Origin: Ramlibacter alkalitolerans
GTDB lineage: Bacteria; Pseudomonadota; Gammaproteobacteria; Burkholderiales; Burkholderiaceae_C
Direction: 5' to 3'
Length of the DNA stretch: 64,000 nt
Assembly (NCBI RefSeq): GCF_016722765.1
Contig: NZ_JAEQND010000017.1
Coordinates: 1-64,000, forward strand
The notes under the pieces are model-generated. The model was not told the origin of the DNA and searched no databases. It saw only the letters and a list, made by a program, of their open reading frames with translations. The position numbers and the translations under genes were made by a program. Each line of letters starts with the position of its first letter. The stretch's first letter is position 1. Positions 34,698-40,960 of this stretch are shown here, in pieces.

Positions 34698-35708
34698 TCA
34701 GGCCACGCGGACGGCGGCCTGTCGTTCGATGGAGGAGAGGATCGCCTCGAGCACGGCGACGTTGTGCACGGCGTCGCCGCCGGGCACGGCGAGGGGGCGC
34801 CGGGCGGCGGCGTGCAGCGCGAACTCTTCCAGTTCGGCGCGTTCGGTGCTGGTGTCGGGGAAGCGGTGGACGACCGGCTTCTGCTTGACCGTGACCTGTT
34901 GCGGGTCGAAGAAGCACGTTTCGAGCGACCAGGTGTGCAGGTGCTCCACTTCGCCGACCTGCGCCCAGCCCTTGCTGCCGAACACCTGCAGCCGCCACGT
35001 CTCCGCGGTGGCGATCACGGTGCCCAGGTAGCCGGTGGCTCCGCTGGCGAAGCGCAGCAGCATCGAGGTGGTGTCGTCGACGCCGAAGTCCTGCGCCAGC
35101 CGGAAGCTCTGGGCCGTGACCTGTTCGATCGGGCCGGCCAGGAAGAGCATCGCGTCGATCACGTGCACGCCGCGCCCGGTCATGCCGCCGGCCGGCACTT
35201 CCTCGCGGTCGTGGCGCCAGTGGCCTTTCGGAAAGCGGTAGGCGCTGGGGCCGCAGAAGTTGCCTTCGAGGTGCAGCACGCGCCCGAGCGAGCCGTCGGC
35301 GATCAGGCGGCGGATCTCCTGCAGCGCGGGCTGCTGGCGCCAGTTGTAGCCCACGCCCAGCGTCACGCCGTGCTGCGCGCAGGCACGGGCGGCCCGTTCG
35401 GCGCTTTCCGCGTCGAGGCCGAGCGGCTTTTCGCAGAACACGTGCTTGCCGGCCTGCGCCGCCGCGACGATCTGCTCGGTGTGCAGGGAGTGCGGCGTGG
35501 CGAGCACGACGGCATCGATCTCCGGATCGCGCAGCACTCCGTCGTAGCTCGCGAGCAGGCGCAGGCCGTGGGCCTGGGCGAACTCGCGCGCCTTGTCCGG
35601 CGTGCGGGTGGCGGCGGCGGTGAAGGCGATGGTGCTGCTGCGGCCGTGGACGCTGCGCACGAGGTTCTGGCCCCAGGTGCCGAGGCCGATGATGGCGGCG
35701 CGGATCAT
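34698..35708 (-). CDS. Gfo/Idh/MocA-family oxidoreductase
   Basis: 336 residues: N-terminal Rossmann fold (MIRAAIIGLGTWGQNLVR), the conserved EKP motif in HVFCEKPLGLDAES, and a C-terminal alpha/beta substrate domain with GGMTGRGVHVIDAMLFLAG. Family members oxidise or reduce hydroxyl groups of sugars, cyclitols and related compounds with NAD(P). The start at 35708 sits in TCATGA, overlapping the stop of a repeat-derived mini-ORF. Its first codons (MIRAAI) have been copied twice upstream as part of a 170-bp tandem repeat. An earlier in-frame start within the repeat is possible but unlikely. Confidence 0.87.
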   Translation of the reverse strand: MIRAAIIGLGTWGQNLVRSVHGRSSTIAFTAAATRTPDKAREFAQAHGLRLLASYDGVLRDPEIDAVVLATPHSLHTEQIVAAAQAGKHVFCEKPLGLDAESAERAARACAQHGVTLGVGYNWRQQPALQEIRRLIADGSLGRVLHLEGNFCGPSAYRFPKGHWRHDREEVPAGGMTGRGVHVIDAMLFLAGPIEQVTAQSFRLAQDFGVDDTTSMLLRFASGATGYLGTVIATAETWRLQVFGSKGWAQVGEVEHLHTWSLETCFFDPQQVTVKQKPVVHRFPDTSTERAELEEFALHAAARRPLAVPGGDAVHNVAVLEAILSSIERQAAVRVA

Positions 35709-35878
35709 GAAAGGGTTGTCTCCGTGTTCGCAGACTGGTGGTGAGCGCCGCAGGCCGCGAACCCCAGCGCTTCGCTGCGCTCGCTCGATCGCTGGGGTTC
35801 CTTCGTCACCGCCAGCCTGCGCAGGCCGCAACGGGCCCCGGGCACCTCCATGCCTGCAAGGATGGCTGCGCGGATCAT
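35705..35878 (-). CDS. Repeat-derived mini-ORF B (57 codons)
   Basis: ATG 35878 to TGA 35705. It begins MIRAAILAGMEVPGA, the first six residues being a copy of the oxidoreductase N-terminus, and continues through the palindromic element (GLRRLAVTKEPQR..., ending HHQSANTETTLS). Its stop overlaps the real oxidoreductase ATG (ATGA), and its start overlaps the stop of mini-ORF C. A GGAG lies about 12 bases before the ATG. No function is claimed; its main effect may be to carry ribosomes across the array. Confidence 0.5.
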   Translation of the reverse strand: MIRAAILAGMEVPGARCGLRRLAVTKEPQRSSERSEALGFAACGAHHQSANTETTLS

Positions 35879-36048
35879 GGCAAGGAGGTCTCCGTGTTCG
35901 TAGGCTGGTGGTGAGCGCCGCAGGCCGCGAACCCCAGCGTTTCGCTGCGCTCGCTGGATCGCTGGGGTTCCTTCGTCACCGCCAGCCTACGCAGCCCGCA
36001 ACAGGCCCCGGGCACCTCCATGCCTGCAAGGATGGCTGCGCGGATCAT
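35875..36048 (-). CDS. Repeat-derived mini-ORF C (57 codons)
   Basis: ATG 36048 to TGA 35875, the same length and nearly the same protein as mini-ORF B (MIRAAILAGMEVPGA start, ending TNTETSLP). The start overlaps the FAD monooxygenase stop codon (TGA 36045-36047) as ATGA, and the stop overlaps the ATG of mini-ORF B. The frame is kept intact in both copies despite point differences. Whether the peptide is stable is unknown. Confidence 0.5.
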   Translation of the reverse strand: MIRAAILAGMEVPGACCGLRRLAVTKEPQRSSERSETLGFAACGAHHQPTNTETSLP

Positions 36049-37805
36049 GGCCAGGAGGTCTCCGTGTTCGCAGGCTGGTGGTGAGCGCCGCAGGCCGCGA
36101 ACCCCAGCGCTTCGCTGCGCTCGCTGGAGCGCTGGGGTTCCTTCGTCACCGCCAGCCTACGCAGCCCGCACAGCAGATCGACCAGGGCCGTGGCGTCGGA
36201 AGGCGCCGCATCGCCCCGCCACGCCACATGCTGGTCGTCGCGGCACAGCACCAGCTTGTGGCGATACGCTGCGGGCACTTCCACCCCTGCGATGTCGACC
36301 ACTTCCAGCGGCATGCGCCGCTCGCGCGCGGCGGCGTGCAGCGGCGCCACGTCCGCCGCGGTGTCGAAGCGCAGGAGGGTGTACCCCGCCCCGAACGCGT
36401 CATACAGCGACCGTCCGTCCGGCAGCCAGAAATGCGGCGCCCGGCAGCCCGGCACCGTCGAGGGCGTGAAGTCGCCCATGGTGTACGCCGGCGGTGGCTC
36501 GTCGTCCTCGCAGACGATGGGCGAGCCCTGGTAGTAGTAGCCGAAGTTCAGGCCCGCGCAGCAGAACTGCTGCACGTTGAGTTCATAGGCTTCGCGCCCG
36601 ACTTCCTCCCGGGCACGGGCGCCGGCTTCGTCCTGCGTCTCGATGTTCGCCGGCACCGCGCGCCGCGCCTTGATCATGCGCGCGGCATGCTCCATGGCGA
36701 ACTGCGACACCTGCATCGTGATCGGCTGGCGCTCGGCCTCGTAGGCATCGAGGATCGCTTCGCCGCCCCAGCCCTGCACCCGCGCCGCCAGCAGCCACGA
36801 GAGGTTGAGCGCATCGGCGATCCCGGCGTTCATGCCGTAGCCGGCATACGGCACCCACAGGTGCGCGGCGTCGCCGGCGATGAAGACGTTGCGGTCGCGG
36901 AAGCGGTCCGCCACCAGCCGGCGCCCGACCCAGTCTTCCTTCGTGATCACCTCGTAGTCGAAGTCTTCGCCGACGCCCAGGATCTGCCGGATCGCCCAGT
37001 CGCGGTCGATCGAGTCGAACTCCGGCTCGTCGGGGTTGAGGTGGTTGTGCACCAGCCAGGTCTCGCGGCCGTCGATGGCGAACACCGTGCCGCAGCGGCG
37101 TGGATTGACCGCGTAGGTCGACCAGGCCGGCTTGCCCGGGATCCGCGCGCGCAGGCCCGGCGCGCGGATGTAGCTCGATTGCACGCGCTGGATCACCGGC
37201 GTGCCTTCCAGCTTCGCGCCGATCGCCTTGCGCACCAGCGAACTGCCGCCGTCGCAGCCCACCAGGTAGCGGCAGCGGATAAGCCGCTCCTGGCCGCCTT
37301 CCAGGTCCAGCGCGGTGGCCTCCACGCCGTCGGCCTGCTGCACGAAGCCGGTGACCTGCGTGCGGTTCAGGAGCGTCACGCCCGGCAGCGCCGCCGTGTG
37401 TTCCAGCAGGATGGGCTCCAGGAACAGCTGGTTGATGCGGTGCGGCGGCTCTGGCGTCGGCCACCAGGTGTCGGGGCCCTCGCGCGAGGTATAGCGTTCG
37501 GCGCGCCCGGGGATCGGGATGCGCGTGAGCTCCAGGCCGCACACGGTGGTGCGGAACACGACGTCGTTCGGGTAGTCCGCCGGCAACCCCGCGTCGCGCA
37601 GCTTGTGCGCCACGCCCAGCCGGCGGAAGCGCTCCATGGTGCGCGCCGCGACGTGGTTGCACTTCACGCTGGGCGGCTCGGCGTAGCGGCGAACCTCCGC
37701 GATGGCGACTCGCACGCCGCGCGATTGCAGGTCCATCGCGAGGGTGAGCCCCACGGGTCCCGCGCCGACGACCAGCACGTCGGCCGCGATCTCCTGCAGG
37801 CTCAT
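36045..37805 (-). CDS. FAD-dependent aromatic-type monooxygenase
   Basis: 586 residues of the class A flavoprotein hydroxylases, which use NAD(P)H and O2 to hydroxylate an activated ring. Motifs: GxGxxG in VLVVGAGPVGLTLAMDL, the DG motif CRYLVGCDGGSS, and the GD motif VFIAGDAAHLWVPYAGYGMN with a helix following. The C-terminal third (about 430-545) is a thioredoxin-like domain as in phenol hydroxylases and MhpA. The last 38 residues (CGLRRLAVTKEPQRSS...) are encoded by the palindromic element and are not part of the family. Start ATG 37805 overlaps the Bug stop (ATGA). The substrate is unknown, possibly a phenolic or N-heterocycle. Confidence 0.87.
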   Translation of the reverse strand: MSLQEIAADVLVVGAGPVGLTLAMDLQSRGVRVAIAEVRRYAEPPSVKCNHVAARTMERFRRLGVAHKLRDAGLPADYPNDVVFRTTVCGLELTRIPIPGRAERYTSREGPDTWWPTPEPPHRINQLFLEPILLEHTAALPGVTLLNRTQVTGFVQQADGVEATALDLEGGQERLIRCRYLVGCDGGSSLVRKAIGAKLEGTPVIQRVQSSYIRAPGLRARIPGKPAWSTYAVNPRRCGTVFAIDGRETWLVHNHLNPDEPEFDSIDRDWAIRQILGVGEDFDYEVITKEDWVGRRLVADRFRDRNVFIAGDAAHLWVPYAGYGMNAGIADALNLSWLLAARVQGWGGEAILDAYEAERQPITMQVSQFAMEHAARMIKARRAVPANIETQDEAGARAREEVGREAYELNVQQFCCAGLNFGYYYQGSPIVCEDDEPPPAYTMGDFTPSTVPGCRAPHFWLPDGRSLYDAFGAGYTLLRFDTAADVAPLHAAARERRMPLEVVDIAGVEVPAAYRHKLVLCRDDQHVAWRGDAAPSDATALVDLLCGLRRLAVTKEPQRSSERSEALGFAACGAHHQPANTETSWP

Positions 37806-38788
37806 TGGTCGATCCTGATGCTGGCCTGGCGGATCACCTTGCCCCACTTCTGCGTCTCGGAGCGGATGTAGGCCTCGAAGACTTCCGGCCGGCTCGGCGC
37901 CGGCTCCACGCCCAGGTTGCGCATGCTGGCGGCGATGTGTTCGTCCTTCAGGGCGGCGGTGATCTCCGCGTTGAGGCGCTGCACGATCGCCGCCGGCGTG
38001 CCGGCCGGCGCCACCACGCCGAACCAGCCGGTGGAGTCGTAGCCGGTCAGGCCCGCCTCGGCCGCCGTGGGCACCTCGGGCAGCTGCGGCAGCCGCTGCG
38101 GGCTGGTGACGGCATAGGCCACCAGCTTGCCGGCCTTGATGTGCTGCAGCGCCGAGGGCAGGTCGACCACCGCCAGCGGCACGTTGCCCGCCAGCACGTC
38201 CAGCGCCGCCGGGCCGGAGCCCTTGTACGGCACCTCGACCAGTTTCACGTCGGCCATCTGCGCGAACAGGGCGGCGGACAGGTGCATCGCCGTGCCGTTG
38301 CCGCCGTGCGCGATCGCCAGCTTGCCGGGCTGCGCCTTCGCCAGCGCGATCAGGTCCTGCTGCGTCTTTGCCGCGAGCGAGGGGCTGCCCACGAGCACGA
38401 AGGGGATCGCCGCCAGCAGGGTGACGGGCTTGAAGTCCTTGACCGGGTCGAAGGGCATCTGCGCATACAGGCTGCTGTTGGCCGACAGCGCACCGGCCGC
38501 GCCCACGCCCACCGTGTAGCCGTCGGCCGGCGCCTTGGCCACGATCGACAGGCCGATGTTGCCGCCGGCCCCGGGGCGGTTGTCCACGACCACCTGCTGG
38601 CCCAGCCGCTCGTTCAGGCGCGGCACCAGCATGCGCACCACCGCGTCGGCGCTGCCGCCGGGCGGGAAGGTCACGACCATGCGGATCGGCTGCCTGGGAA
38701 AGTCGGCGGGCGCGCCGGACTGCGCGAGGCTGGCGCTCGCCAGGCCCACGGCCAGCAGCGCCGCCAGGGCGCGGCTCATGCTCTTCAT
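37802..38788 (-). CDS. Bug-type (TctC) periplasmic solute receptor, first gene of the operon
   Basis: 328 residues with a classical signal peptide (KSMSRALAALLAVGLASASL, cleavage at AQ) and Bug signatures FPRQPIRMVVTFPPGGSADAV and DNRPGAGGNIGLSIVAKAPA. AAGGAG precedes the ATG at 38788. It heads the operon and is translationally coupled to the FAD monooxygenase, so its ligand is probably the hydroxylase substrate or its precursor. No regulator gene lies at the operon head; the gene to the right is an unrelated divergent flavin-binding-fold protein. Confidence 0.88.
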   Translation of the reverse strand: MKSMSRALAALLAVGLASASLAQSGAPADFPRQPIRMVVTFPPGGSADAVVRMLVPRLNERLGQQVVVDNRPGAGGNIGLSIVAKAPADGYTVGVGAAGALSANSSLYAQMPFDPVKDFKPVTLLAAIPFVLVGSPSLAAKTQQDLIALAKAQPGKLAIAHGGNGTAMHLSAALFAQMADVKLVEVPYKGSGPAALDVLAGNVPLAVVDLPSALQHIKAGKLVAYAVTSPQRLPQLPEVPTAAEAGLTGYDSTGWFGVVAPAGTPAAIVQRLNAEITAALKDEHIAASMRNLGVEPAPSRPEVFEAYIRSETQKWGKVIRQASIRIDQ

Positions 38789-38937
38789 GCGGTGTCTCCT
38801 TGTGCGGCGATTGGAGCGGGATTCCCCGGGCGCGGCCATCGAAACAATCCCGGAGCAGCCGCTGTCGGCCATGCCGCACAGGCGCTCGCAGCCCGGCCCG
38901 ATGGCCGCCGCAGGGTGCGCCGGGCCAGCATCGCAGC

Positions 38938-39438
38938 ATGAACGACACCCCACAGCACGAGGCCCTCTGGGCCCTGATCAAGGACACGCGCTTCTGCATG
39001 CTTTCGCACCGCCATGCGGACGGAACGCTGCATTCGCATCCCCTGACCACGCAGAACAAGGAACTGGGCGAGGACGCCTGCCTGTGGTTCTTCGTCTCGA
39101 AGTCCTCCGAGGTCGGCCAGCGGCTGCGCCAGGATGGCAACGTCAACCTGTCCTACGCCAACCCCGACAAGGACACCTGGGTCTCCGTGACCGGCACCGC
39201 GCGCGTGCTGGAGGACCCGGGCAAGAAGAAGGAACTCTTCAACGCCATGGCCAAGGCCTGGTTCCCGGGCGGCGCCGAGGACCCGGACCTGGAACTGGTC
39301 GAAGTCCGCATCGACGAGGCCGAGTACTGGAACGTGAAGGAGAACAAGCTGCTGCAGTTGCTCAAGATGGGCAAGGCGGCGGCCACCGGCACGCGGCCGA
39401 AGAAGATGGGCGAGCACCAGGAAGTGCAATTCCGCTGA
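38938..39438 (+). CDS. Pyridoxamine-5'-phosphate-oxidase-like flavin-binding protein (general stress protein 26 type)
   Basis: 166 residues of the split-barrel FMN/F420-binding fold. The pattern ALIKDTRFCMLSHRHADGTLHSHPL, then LWFFVSKSSE and VNLSYANPDKDTWVSVTGTARV, is typical of stress-related proteins of the GSP26/YzzA class, not of true PdxH. It probably binds FMN as a homodimer; activity unknown. Divergent from the Bug-monooxygenase operon. Confidence 0.8.
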   Translation: MNDTPQHEALWALIKDTRFCMLSHRHADGTLHSHPLTTQNKELGEDACLWFFVSKSSEVGQRLRQDGNVNLSYANPDKDTWVSVTGTARVLEDPGKKKELFNAMAKAWFPGGAEDPDLELVEVRIDEAEYWNVKENKLLQLLKMGKAAATGTRPKKMGEHQEVQFR

Positions 39439-39506
39439 GCGCGCGCGGGGCTGCCCTGGAGGCAACCCCGGGCTTTCCCTGAGCTGCCGCGGCAGCCTTG
39501 TTCCGG

Positions 39507-39520
39507 TTGAGGTTCGTCAA
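39507..39520. promoter_or_regulatory. FNR-like box TTGAG-GTTC-GTCAA
   Basis: A 5-4-5 dyad with one base off the TTGAY-N4-RTCAA consensus, centred 64 bases before the ATG at 39578. Weaker than the boxes at 20569 and 23967. Confidence 0.4.
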
Positions 39521-39577
39521 CTGGAATCCGCGGACGGCAGGCGATCGTTGCGTCCGTCCGCACCGAGGAGAGCCCGC

Positions 39578-39943
39578 ATGCCTGCACCCGCCGTCCACGT
39601 CCGCTTCGTCGGCCTGCTTTCGTCCGTGCGGGCCGAGGCGCTCGCGCGCGCCTGCATCCGCGGACTCGACGCGACCTATGGCGACGTGGCCTGCTGGGAC
39701 GTGTGCCTGCAGCCACCGCTCGCGCCCTGGTGCAGCAGCGGCTATGCGGTGCGGGCGCAGGCGCGGATGAACGACGGCAGCATGATCTCGATCCGCGCCC
39801 AGGGCAGCGGACTGGAGGACACGGTGCGCGATGCCTTCGATGGGATCGAGGGACTGCTGCTGCAGGAAGCCGGCGCGCACGCCGCGGCGCACCCGGCCTG
39901 GCGGCCCACCGCGACAGACGACGCGCGTTCGCTCGCGGCCTGA
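39578..39943 (+). CDS. HPF/RaiA-like small protein
   Basis: 121 residues after a strong GAGGAGA site. The first 95 follow the alternating strand-helix pattern of ribosome hibernation factors: VHVRFVGLLSS, a helix RAEALARACIRGLDATYG, strands YAVRAQARMNDGSMISIRAQ and a closing helix LEDTVRDAFDGIEGLLLQEA. It would be a short-form HPF lacking the C-terminal dimerisation domain. Similarity is structural in style; conserved basic residues of HPF helix 1 are few, so it may be a divergent relative. Its TGA stop is part of the target duplication of the adjacent MITE. An FNR-like box lies upstream. Confidence 0.5.
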   Translation: MPAPAVHVRFVGLLSSVRAEALARACIRGLDATYGDVACWDVCLQPPLAPWCSSGYAVRAQARMNDGSMISIRAQGSGLEDTVRDAFDGIEGLLLQEAGAHAAAHPAWRPTATDDARSLAA

Positions 39944-40166
39944 GAAGCTGTGAACGAATTGCTCGCACCCGCGTGAGGCCGCCATGAACCTCCTCTTGCT
40001 CTCAGGACCGCGCCCTGCGGCCTCACCCTTCGGGCCGGGGCGCCTCGAGACGCATGCCGTCGTTGCGCCCCTTGCCCAGGCGGCCAGCCTGGGCTGCGGG
40101 TCGCGCCTAGGCCTGCGCCCCGATGCGCCCCGTCGCGGGCACGATCAATTCATTCACAGCTTCTGA
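39941..40166. mobile_element. Probable MITE with 18-bp terminal inverted repeats and TGA target duplication
   Basis: Left terminus GAAGCTGTGAACGAATTG at 39944-39961; right terminus at 40146-40163 is its reverse complement with one mismatch (17 of 18). Both are flanked by TGA (39941-39943 and 40164-40166), a 3-bp duplication of the TNA type used by the IS1031 subgroup of the IS5 family. The 184-base interior has no transposase and only a short frame (39984-40166) that looks non-coding; it contains an inner dyad GTGAGGCCGC / GCGGCCTCAC. It lies directly against the stop codon of the HPF-like gene. Confidence 0.7.
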
Positions 40167-40178
40167 GCGCGCCGCCGC

Positions 40179-40913
40179 TCAATCGCCCAGGCAGTAGCTG
40201 CTGGCCCGCTTGTGGCTCGCGCCCCAGGTGCGGTAGCCGGTGCGGTCGATGTGGATGCGGCCGCTCGGGTAGCGGCTCACGCCCATGTCCCACTCCTTGC
40301 CCTGCTCGCGCCAGAAGCGGCACAGGTTAGCGCCGACCTGCGGTGACAGTGGCGCGATGTCGACGGCGAACTTCTGGTGCGAGCTGCCCGGCGCGCCGCC
40401 GGCGCAGCGGTTCAGGCGCGGGTCGCGATAGGCCGAGACGACCTCCAGCGTGGGCAGCACCCCGCGCTGCCGCAGGTCGCGCAGCAGGATCAGCACGTCG
40501 CGCACCTTCTCCCACTCGCTCTGCGGCGGCACCTCGAAGGGTTCGGCGCGGCACTCCTTCCACATCGAGGCGCTGCGCAGCAGCTGGTACATCGGCACCA
40601 CGTCGGCCAGGCTCTGGTCGACGAGGTAGGCCGCGAAGGTGTCGACCTCCCCGCCGTGCTTGGCGCGCCAGATCGTGAACAGCACGTCGTCGCGTTCCGG
40701 GTCGCTGAGCTTGACCTCAGGCGCGGGCGGCGCCGGCGGCGGTGGCGCCGGCAGCGGCGCCTCGGCGGCTGGCGGCACCGGCGGCTGCAGCGGCGCCGTG
40801 GAGGTCGAGGGGGTCGGCGGCGTGGAGGGCGCGCGCGGCGTACAGCCCGCGAGCGCGGCGGCCACCAGGGCGAGGACGAGGCAAAGTCGGCGTGATTCGC
40901 GGGGCTTTCCCAT
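40179..40913 (-). CDS. Lipoprotein with D-Ala-D-Ala carboxypeptidase-like (M15) domain
   Basis: 244 residues. A lipoprotein signal ends in LAGC with Cys24, followed by a 45-residue Pro/Ala/Ser/Thr linker. The C-terminal half carries the zinc peptidase pattern of family M15A/DUF882-like enzymes: VVSAYRDPRLNRC, SSHQKFAVDIAPL (His and Asp ligands) and GRIHIDRTGYRTW (second His). It is expected on the periplasmic side of the envelope, trimming peptidoglycan peptides. It follows the sensor kinase gene by 47 bases on the same strand and may belong to that operon. Confidence 0.82.
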   Translation of the reverse strand: MGKPRESRRLCLVLALVAAALAGCTPRAPSTPPTPSTSTAPLQPPVPPAAEAPLPAPPPPAPPAPEVKLSDPERDDVLFTIWRAKHGGEVDTFAAYLVDQSLADVVPMYQLLRSASMWKECRAEPFEVPPQSEWEKVRDVLILLRDLRQRGVLPTLEVVSAYRDPRLNRCAGGAPGSSHQKFAVDIAPLSPQVGANLCRFWREQGKEWDMGVSRYPSGRIHIDRTGYRTWGASHKRASSYCLGD

Positions 40914-40960
40914 GCCGCACAGGCTAGCGCAGCGCCACGGCCGCGCATGTCGGAGGGATG

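Larger units (their letters stand above)
35691..36161. repeat. Tandem array of a 170-bp unit with three GTAGGC palindromic elements
   Basis: The unit runs from the start-codon region of the Gfo/Idh/MocA gene (GATGGCGGCGCGGATCAT on the plus strand at 35691) through a palindromic element and a 40-base linker. It repeats at 35861 and, truncated, at 36031. The palindromes lie at 35729-35821, 35899-35991 and 36069-36161, exactly 170 apart. Copies differ at only a few bases. Homology of the third copy to the others ends near 36170, inside the monooxygenase gene. This is all there is in the 336 bases between the two genes. Confidence 0.95.

Noticed and set aside
31213..38788. Operon considered as the known hpx purine/urate pathway
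   Set aside because: PuuE-like and HpxW-like genes are suggestive, but the monooxygenase is a 586-residue phenol-hydroxylase-type enzyme, not the shorter HpxO, and no allantoin, OHCU or HIUase genes are present.
39984..40166. 60-codon open frame inside the MITE
   Set aside because: It lies wholly within the element, includes the right terminal repeat, has no ribosome site and no coding-like composition.
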